Part shown: one piece after another, positions 57,112 to 64,000 of the stretch
Position numbering within the stretch: the first letter of the stretch is position 1
How the letters are laid out: each line of letters opens with the position of its first letter
Source: Sulfurovum sp.
GTDB taxonomy: Bacteria; Campylobacterota; Campylobacteria; Campylobacterales; Sulfurovaceae
Reading direction: 5' to 3'
Assembly (NCBI GenBank): GCA_030949725.1
Contig: JAUZSE010000006.1
Span: 1 to 64,000 of the forward strand
Length of the DNA stretch: 64,000 nt
Notes under the pieces: generated by a model
What the model was told of the DNA's origin: nothing
Seen by the model: only the letters and a program-made list of their open reading frames with translations
The model's database searches: none
Position numbers and translations under genes: made by a program

Positions 57112-57460
57112 ATGAAACTTTTGAAATTAGTGATTATGCCATACGTGAAGTAACTGAGACATGTCCTGGAGATGTTGAATCTAAGAAAAATACACATTTT
57201 CAAGCATTACTATCGGGTAGTAATATATCTAAATATTATGGAGAAGATAATAAGTTTTTAGGATTAGATAAGCAAAATGTATGGGTACAAGAAAAACAGC
57301 CTATTGCTTTATCTGTTCATATAACAATACCTTGATGGTGCAGTTAAAACAGAAATTCAATTTGAAGTGATCAAAGATTTTTCTATTTATTTGGGTTGGT
57401 TATGGGGTATAGGAATAGTAACTTTAATATTTTTAGGGATTAATTCCTTGCTAGATTAGT
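57112..57460 (+). pseudogene. Possible remnant of a membrane protein gene with no clear start
   Basis: Readable blocks FEISDYAIREVTETCPGDVESKKNTHFQALLSGSNISKYYG and, in another frame, GAVKTEIQFEVIKDFSIYLGWLWGIGIVTLIFLGINSLLD*. Confidence 0.4.
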
Positions 57461-57731
57461 AGACTTCTTTACGATGTTTAATTTTAATAATTTCTACCGT
57501 CACAATCTCTTCTTCAATGAGATATATAACTCTATAGTCTCCCACACGCAAACGCCAAAAAGGTGATAAATTACCCACGAGTTTTTTACCTGAATATGGG
57601 TCTGTAGAGAGGGTAGTTTTTATCTTTGTAAGTATACGTTTTTGCCAAGTCTTATCTATTTTCTTTAAGTCTTTGATGACCTTATCATCAATTTGTAGCT
57701 TGTACACCAAGTGCATTCTCCAGCTCTTCAA
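57456..57731 (-). CDS. RelE/ParE-family toxin
   Basis: LVYKLQIDDKVIKDLKKIDKTWQKRILTKIKTTL...SPFWRLRVGDYRVIYLIEEEIVTVEIIKIKHRKEVY. Confidence 0.92.
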   Translation of the reverse strand: MKSWRMHLVYKLQIDDKVIKDLKKIDKTWQKRILTKIKTTLSTDPYSGKKLVGNLSPFWRLRVGDYRVIYLIEEEIVTVEIIKIKHRKEVY

Positions 57732-57909
57732 GACTTATGAGGTTTCTTGTTTCCTCATTTTGACGTTTTAGCACTTCATAATAATCTTCCATGTCATCTA
57801 GATAGTTATTTAGTGCTTCTTTTACAAAAAAACTTTTAGAACGTCGTGTGCTTTCTGCTAGTCTTATGATGCGAATTTCCATTTCTTCTGGTAAACGAAT
57901 TGAAATCAT
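57688..57909 (-). CDS. RelB/RHH-type antitoxin
   Basis: MISIRLPEEMEIRIIRLAESTRRSKSFFVKEALNNYLDDMEDYYEV; overlaps the toxin start. The 169-aa ORF start at 58197 lies in a tRNA and is artificial. Confidence 0.88.
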   Translation of the reverse strand: MISIRLPEEMEIRIIRLAESTRRSKSFFVKEALNNYLDDMEDYYEVLKRQNEETRNLISLEELENALGVQATN

Positions 57910-58102
57910 TGTGACTCCTTTTGTATGATATGTCATACAAGTATAACAAAATAACAGGAAGAAAACAATAGTGAGTGTAGTGAAAAACCTTACCTCTTGT
58001 TGCGTAGGGTAAATAAGAGATAGAAAGAAGAATTTTATTGGCTGAGGTATACCTATAAAAAATAATTTATAACAGAATTTAAATGATTGTTTATAAATAA
58101 AG

Positions 58103-58179
58103 TGGCGCGGTGGATGGGGCTCGAACCCACGACCTCCTGCGTGACAGGCAGGCATTCTAACCAACTGAACTACCACCGC
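58103..58179 (-). tRNA. tRNA-Asp (GTC)
   Basis: Acceptor GCGGTGG/CCACCGC, anticodon loop CTGTCAC, encoded CCA. Confidence 0.95.
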
Positions 58180-58278
58180 GCATAAATGAAAAACCAATAA
58201 TAGTTTTCATTTGAAATATAAGTCAACTTTTTACTAACAAAACAAGTTTTGTGAGTTGTCTGCTGAAGACTGTAATTA

Positions 58279-58354
58279 TGGTGGTCGCTATAAGACTCGA
58301 ACTTATGACATCTACCTTGTAAGGGTAGCGCTCTACCAACTGAGCTAAGCGACC
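58279..58354 (-). tRNA. tRNA-Val (TAC)
   Basis: Acceptor GGTCGCT/AGCGACC, anticodon loop CTTACAA, encoded CCA. Confidence 0.95.
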
Positions 58355-58379
58355 GTATTAGTATGTTTATTTAACAGAT

Positions 58380-58455
58380 TGGCGACCCTTAAAGGATTTG
58401 AACCTCTGTTTTTACGTTGAAAACGTAATATCCTTGACCACTAGATGAAAGGGTC
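58380..58455 (-). tRNA. tRNA-Glu (TTC)
   Basis: Acceptor GACCCTT/AAGGGTC, anticodon loop TTTTCAA, encoded CCA. Confidence 0.95.
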
Positions 58456-58485
58456 ATGAGATACCGTAAATATACTATTTTAAAG

Positions 58486-58561
58486 TGGTGACTCGTCTTG
58501 GATTCGAACCAAGGGCCCATTCCTTAAAAGGGAATTGCTCTACCAACTGAGCTAACGAATC
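58486..58561 (-). tRNA. tRNA-Lys (TTT)
   Basis: Anticodon loop CTTTTAA, T-arm TTGGTTCGAATCCAA, encoded CCA. Confidence 0.95.
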
Positions 58562-58571
58562 AACAATGTAG

Positions 58572-58648
58572 TGGCGCGGTGGATGGGGCTCGAACCCACG
58601 ACCTCCTGCGTGACAGGCAGGCATTCTAACCAACTGAACTACCACCGC
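58572..58648 (-). tRNA. tRNA-Asp (GTC), second copy
   Basis: Same sequence as 58103-58179. Confidence 0.95.
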
Positions 58649-58664
58649 ATATTAACATTGTTTA

Positions 58665-58740
58665 TGGTGGTCGCTATAAGACTCGAACTTATGACATCTA
58701 CCTTGTAAGGGTAGCGCTCTACCAACTGAGCTAAGCGACC
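58665..58740 (-). tRNA. tRNA-Val (TAC), second copy
   Basis: Same sequence as 58279-58354. Confidence 0.95.
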
Positions 58741-58798
58741 TAAATAAGCGTTTACTAACAAAACAAGTTTCGTGAGTCGTCTGCTAAAGACGTTTTAG

Positions 58799-58874
58799 TG
58801 GTGACTCGTCTTGGATTCGAACCAAGGGCCCATTCCTTAAAAGGGAATTGCTCTACCAACTGAGCTAACGAATC
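58799..58874 (-). tRNA. tRNA-Lys (TTT), second copy
   Basis: Same sequence as 58486-58561. Confidence 0.95.
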
Positions 58875-58964
58875 AACTATTTCTTAACTACTCAATTACT
58901 TGAATAAGTGGACGGAATTATAGCTCAGAAAGCTTTGATTGTCAAGAGGTTTACGAAAAATCTT

Positions 58965-59447
58965 TCAAATATTTAATATTTCTTCTAATTTCTTGATTGA
59001 AAAGCGTGTGGATTGTTCTTGAATTTCCTCTCTTGAACCAGAAAAGTTACAGTGAAATACCTCTTGGATAAAAGGTGTTTTTAGACCTATATATACAGTT
59101 CCTACAGGTTTTAGTTCAGTTCCACCACTAGGTCCTGCGATACCAGAGACGGCAATGGCATAGTTAGACTTTGCTAATTTTTGTATGCCTTCAAGCATTT
59201 GAGCAACACATTGAGAACTTACTGCACCATATTGGTCTAGTACTTCATCCTCAACCCCTAACCATAAGTGTTTTATTTCGTTGGAATAAGTCACGCATGA
59301 ACCATTGAGTATTGCAGATGCACCTGGAACGGCTGTAAATGCAACAGCTATACGTCCACCTGTACATGATTCTGCAAAAGAAATGGTTTGATTTTCTAAA
59401 GTGAGTTTTTCAATGATATTTTTGACGATATTATAGGTATTTTTCAT
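58965..59447 (-). CDS. CinA C-terminal-domain family protein (nicotinamide-nucleotide amidase-like)
   Basis: ISFAESCTGGRIAVAFTAVPGASAILNGSCVTYSNEIK, AVSGIAGPSGGTELKPVGTVYIGL. Confidence 0.92.
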   Translation of the reverse strand: MKNTYNIVKNIIEKLTLENQTISFAESCTGGRIAVAFTAVPGASAILNGSCVTYSNEIKHLWLGVEDEVLDQYGAVSSQCVAQMLEGIQKLAKSNYAIAVSGIAGPSGGTELKPVGTVYIGLKTPFIQEVFHCNFSGSREEIQEQSTRFSIKKLEEILNI

Positions 59448-59542
59448 AAGATAATTGTATCAAAAGTAGCTTCTAATCCTCTTTTAGATAAAATAATCGG
59501 ATAATATAACAGGGGCGACCCTCATTTAAGGTGTTATCAACA

Positions 59543-62307
59543 ATGGATTTTAAAGACACACTCCTCCTCCCCAAAACTGACTTCCCAATGCGTGGAAACC
59601 TTCCCAACAATGAACCTAAAAAGTATCAATCTTGGTATGATGACGATATTTATGGGCAAATGAAAGCCAAACGTGAAGGTGCAGAAATGTTTACTTTACA
59701 TGATGGACCTCCGTATGCTAATGGTGACATTCACATAGGTCATGCACTTAATAAAACACTTAAAGACATCATCTTAAAATATAATTATTTTCAAGGTAAA
59801 GCTGTTCGTATGACACCAGGTTGGGACTGCCATGGTTTACCTATAGAACAAAAAGTGGAAGAAAAACTTGGTAAAAGTAAAAAAGAAGCGATGCCAACAG
59901 AAAAATTTAGAGAGCTTTGTCGTGCGCATGCAGCTAAGTTTGTAGACATTCAAAGAGATGGTTTTAAACAACTAGGGATTATCGCTGATTGGGAGAACCC
60001 TTATGTGACTATGGATTTTAAGTTTGAAGCCAACATTTACAGAACACTTTGTGAAGTAGCTAAAAAAGGTTTATTGGTTGAAAGACATAAGCCTATCTTT
60101 TGGTCATGGGCTGCTAGAACTGCCTTGGCTGATGCAGAGGTAGAGTATCAAGATAAAGAAGATTATTCACTTTATGTACACTTTGAGTTAAGTGATGCGG
60201 CTAAAGAAAAAGTAGGTGTGGAAGGTAAAGCAGGACTTGTTATATGGACAACCACTCCTTGGACATTGCCTGCAAATACAGGTATCTCACTCAATCCCGA
60301 AGAGATGTATGTACTTACAGATGATGGTCATATCGTAGCAGAGGTACGTTATGACGCGATGATAGCTGAGGGTGTTGTTTCTGGACATGCATCACGTAAA
60401 TTTGCGTCTACTGAACTTGAAAACGTATTGGCTATCAATCCTGTAAATGGACGTAGCTCTAAGATAGTACTTGGCGACCATGTGCTTATGGATGGTGGTA
60501 CAGGATGTGTACATACTGCTCCAGGACATGGGGAAGATGACTACAAAGTAGGACTCAAATATGGGCTAGAAGTAGTGATGCCTGTAGATGAACGTGGATG
60601 TTTTGATGAGTCTGTGGTGGGTCTTAATTTACTTGCCTAACCCTGAAGAATTTGTAGGTATGCATATCTTCAAAGCCAATGAGCCTATCTTGGAGATACT
60701 TGGTGACTGCGTTGCTTAAACAAAGTAAGTTTTGGCACTCTTATCCACACTGTTGGAGAACGAAAAAACCACTTATCTATAGAGCTACTAACCAATGGTT
60801 TATCTCTATAGATGACAAAGCAGAGGGTGCTAAAGAGTCTTTACGTGATACAGCACTCAATGCTATTGAAAATGTAGATTTTTACCCAAAAACATCTAAA
60901 AATCGTCTCAAACCGATGATAGAAGGTAGACCAGATTGGTGTATCTCTCGTCAGCGTTCTTGGGGTGTACCTATCGCATTCTTTAGAATAAAAAGCACCA
61001 AAGCTGTTATTTTTGATGAAGATGTATTGGAGCATGTTGCAAATTTGTTTGATATTCATGGGGCAGATGCTTGGTATGCTATGAGCAATGCAGAACTATT
61101 GCCATCGGATACGAAATACAATCCAGATGATTTGGAAAAACTTACAGATATTTTAGATGTATGGTTTGATTCAGGGTCTACTTGGAATTCAGTTCTTGGC
61201 AGTGGTAACTACGATGCGGGGCAATATCCAGCATCTCTTTATATAGAAGGTTCTGACCAACATAGAGGTTGGTTTCAGTCTTCACTACTACTTTCTTCGG
61301 CTGTGAACGGAATATCTCCATACAAAACGCTTATTACCCACGGATTTACCGTAGACAATAAGGGTGAAAAAATGTCTAAGTCTAAGGGTAACGTGATGGC
61401 TCCAGACAAGGTCATCAAGCAGTATGGGTCTGAGATATTAAGACTATGGGTGGCACTTTCAGACTATCAAAGCGACTTGAAAATCTCTGATGGTATCTTG
61501 AAGCAAACAGCAGAACAGTACAGAAAGATACGTAATACGTTTAGATTTTTACTAGCAAATGTGAATGACCTTGAAGCTTATGTAGCTAATGATGCTTATG
61601 GTGAGTTGGACAGATGGATATTGGCTAAAGCAGGAGAAGTCTTCGCTTCGGTTAAAAGCTCCTTTGATGAATATGATTTTCTTAGAGGGTTTGCAACGCT
61701 AAATCACTTCATTACCAATGAGCTTTCAGGTATCTATATGGATATCACCAAAGATAGACTGTATTGTGAAGATATAAATGACCCTGTTAGACGTGCAACG
61801 CAATCAGCGATGGCACATATCTCTAAAGCGATGTTGGGACTTATAGCCCCTGTACTAACCTATACGGCAGATGAGATACTCGAATATGCCTCGCCATTGT
61901 TTAAAAATGGCATGGAAAATGTCTTTGACCTTCTTTATGTACCTGTACCTAAAATAGAGTCTTCACTTGATGATACTCTACTTTTAGAAGCCAGAGTAAA
62001 ATTTTCTGAAGCTGTAGATAAACTCAAAAAAGAGAAGCTTATGAAGTCTACACTTGAAGTAGAAATCGTGGGTGACATGAGCTTATTTACCATAGGTGAC
62101 GCTAAAGATTTGGAAGATTGGTTTGTAGTATCTGCTATGAAAAGTAGCTCTGAGGGTGAACAAGTGGCTTCATTTGAACTAGAAGGCAAAACATATACAG
62201 TACATAAAGCCACTGCCGCCAAATGTCCTAGATGTTGGAGATTTACAGCAAGTAGCGAAGACTGTGCTTGTGAACGTTGCGAAAAAGTTGTTGGTGAATT
62301 AGCCTAA
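59543..62307 (+). CDS. ileS: Isoleucyl-tRNA synthetase (apparent frameshifts near 60630 and 60710)
   Basis: [60 protein letters not shown]-terminal Cys4 CPRCWRF...CERC. Confidence 0.94.
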
Positions 62308-62308
62308 T

Positions 62309-62413
62309 GTTTGACATGACCCAACCCATACAGATAGAAGTGATACTAGGTTCTATTGTTTTTATACTTGTACTGGTGGGGATTGCTTTGGCGTGTTGTG
62401 GCGTATTATAAGA
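62309..62413 (+). CDS. Small single-pass membrane ORF (34 aa)
   Basis: My translation: [34 protein letters not shown]. Confidence 0.35.
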
Positions 62414-62524
62414 AGAAGTTGGGGGTTTAGGGACTAAAGAAAGCGATGATTTTATGGTGAGTATTTTGTACTATCTATGAAATATGCTATTATACATATA
62501 GATAAAACATATAAAGGATATGTC

Positions 62525-62755
62525 ATGACTATACGTAAAAACTTTCTTTTTGAACAAAAGGTTGCAGCACATCTTGAAGAGATAGCCAAATTAGAAGGTA
62601 AAACGCAAACACAAATAACCCAAGAAGCCATAGAAGATAGATATAAATATATCCATACGAAAAAAAAATTAGAAGCCTTGGAAAGATTATCTGGTTCACT
62701 GACGGGTAAAATTGGCGATATTTATAGCAAAAACTACATCATTTTACCTACTTAG
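62525..62755 (+). CDS. RHH-type antitoxin-like protein, altered C-terminus
   Basis: MTIRKNFLFEQKVAAHLEEIAKLEGKTQTQITQEAIEDRYKYIHTKKKLEALERLSGSLTGKIGDI. Confidence 0.7.
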   Translation: MTIRKNFLFEQKVAAHLEEIAKLEGKTQTQITQEAIEDRYKYIHTKKKLEALERLSGSLTGKIGDIYSKNYIILPT

Positions 62756-63008
62756 AAGCCAAAAAAAAGCCACACTTACTGAAGCTCTTTCTACTATACG
62801 AGAAAGTACAAATATTTGTGAACTCATCCCTATAGAGAGGGAAGATGTAGAAGATACACTCTTACTCTGTGAAGACGAAAAATCTCCTTTTAAAGACTAT
62901 GAAGATGCGTTACAATATATATGTGCCAAAAAGGTAAAGGCTGATTTAATAGTAACGAATGATAAAGGTTTTGTAAGTTTGGATATAGAGGTGAGAGGGA
63001 CGAAGTAA
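62712..63008 (+). pseudogene. PIN-domain (VapC-like) toxin lacking its N-terminal region
   Basis: FYLLRSQKKATLTEALSTIRES...FKDYEDALQYICAKKVKADLIVTNDKGF matches the middle and C-terminus of PIN proteins; no first catalytic Asp segment. Confidence 0.65.
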
Positions 63009-63062
63009 GATTCTTTTATTTGAAATAGCTATAATAGAAATTATTAAATCTTAGGAATAAAT

Positions 63063-63455
63063 ATGCAAAATAAAACCCAAAAATTCCCATGGGGAATATA
63101 CATAGGCGACCTCATAGACAATAATGACACTATACCACTCTGCCTAGATAGCAAAAAAGGTGGGTTTTGTGTGTTGTTTGATGAGAGTAGTGAAGCCATA
63201 GCCAATAACTTTATAGAAAATATAGCCTTAAAGCTTTTGGAAGTGATGCCAATAGGGAGTATAGAAGTAGATGTATTTGATTTTGGAAAACCAAGATTTA
63301 TGAAACTCTCTGCACTCAAAACTGCCAATCTCTACACTGCCTCATATTCCAAAAACAGAGCAACAGATAGGTTTGATGCTTTAGAGGAGTTACAAAATGA
63401 GAGACTGCATACACTTTTGAACTATGAGACTCCTACGCTTAGGACAACAAGATAA
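63063..63455 (+). pseudogene. N-terminal fragment of a larger protein (possibly FtsK/SpoIIIE-like ATPase), truncated by an ISAzo13-like element
   Basis: WGIYIGDLIDNNDTIPLCLDSKKGGFCVLFDESSEAIANNFIENIALKLLEVMPIGSIEVDVFDFGKPRFMKLSAL; frame enters the IS end at 63443. Confidence 0.45.
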
Positions 63456-64000
63456 ACAAACCCAAAATAAGCTAAAATACTATTTATGAAAAAGTACCCA
63501 AAAGAAATAGAAGAGCAAATGCTAAATCTATATAAAAGTTTATCAGAGAAAGACAGAAGACGCTACGCAGGAATAGAAGCAACCAAATTAAGTCATGGAG
63601 GGATAAACTATATATGCGAAATCTTTGAATGTGACTATAGTGGTGTGTCAAGAGGACAAAAAGAGTTAAGAACAGAATTAGATAAAGATAATAAAAGACA
63701 AAGAGAAGAGGGAGGATAAGAAAGTCTATATTGCTCACAAGAGAAGGCTTAGACGAAGCATTCCTAGAGGTTATCGCAGAGAGTACAGCAGGTTCACCGA
63801 TGGATGAGACGATAAAGTGGACAAATTTATCACGGAAAGAGCTACAAACTAGATTGTCAGAGAAAGGTTTTGTAGTTGATGTGGATATAGTGAAACAACT
63901 CTTAAAAAACATCATTTTCGTAAGCGACAAGCATTTAAAACACTTTCAGGAAAAGTAGATGTTGCAAATAGAGATGAGCAATTTAAAAATATTGAAAAAC
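63443..64000 (+). mobile_element. ISAzo13-like insertion sequence, copy 3 (runs off window)
   Basis: End GGACAACAAGATAAACAAACCC; transposase N part 63486..63719 and 63731..63958, broken at GGAGGATAAG versus GGAGGAGGAAG in the other copies. Confidence 0.9.

Noticed and set aside
57688-58197. 169-aa ORF including the antitoxin
   Set aside because: Its upstream part is translated tRNA-Asp sequence; the antitoxin starts at MISIRLPEE (57909)

Overview
The window is a 64-kb chromosomal segment of a low-GC Campylobacterota bacterium. Gene content and synteny look Sulfurovum/Sulfurimonas-like; this is inference, no database search was run. Most of it is housekeeping: aspartate aminotransferase, cysE, speA, an MlaEFD-type transporter, hisS/tmk/coaD/ubiX, ftsK, acnB, ilvB-ilvH, lpxD, metH, nth-peb4-like-fbaA, hisD, a seven-tRNA cluster, a CinA-family gene and ileS. 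The accessory parts are ~11.5-29.3 kb, 36.9-40.2 kb and 62.4-64 kb. They hold a two-component system next to secreted clostripain-like, RCC1-repeat and FISUMP-like proteins, ISAzo13-type insertion sequences, an IS66-type element that splits an AAA-ATPase/nuclease gene, and a wrecked group II intron. The observations most worth following are: (1) a 41-bp palindrome plus TATAAT cassette present three times upstream of surface-protein genes and the two-component system; (2) a 20-aa hydrophobic peptide gene with a highly structured leader, resembling a type I toxin locus; (3) a lipoprotein of the agmatine/peptidylarginine deiminase family, next to speA, in which every expected catalytic residue appears substituted; (4) a candidate A_AAA_AAC -1 frameshift site identical in three ISAzo13-like copies; and (5) a 16-bp tandem duplication in the signal peptide of the RCC1 protein that could act as an on/off switch. 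An important caveat is that many essential genes (hisS, tmk, coaD, ftsK, ileS) carry single-base-type frameshifts, so residual indel errors in the assembly are likely and bear on findings 4 and 5.
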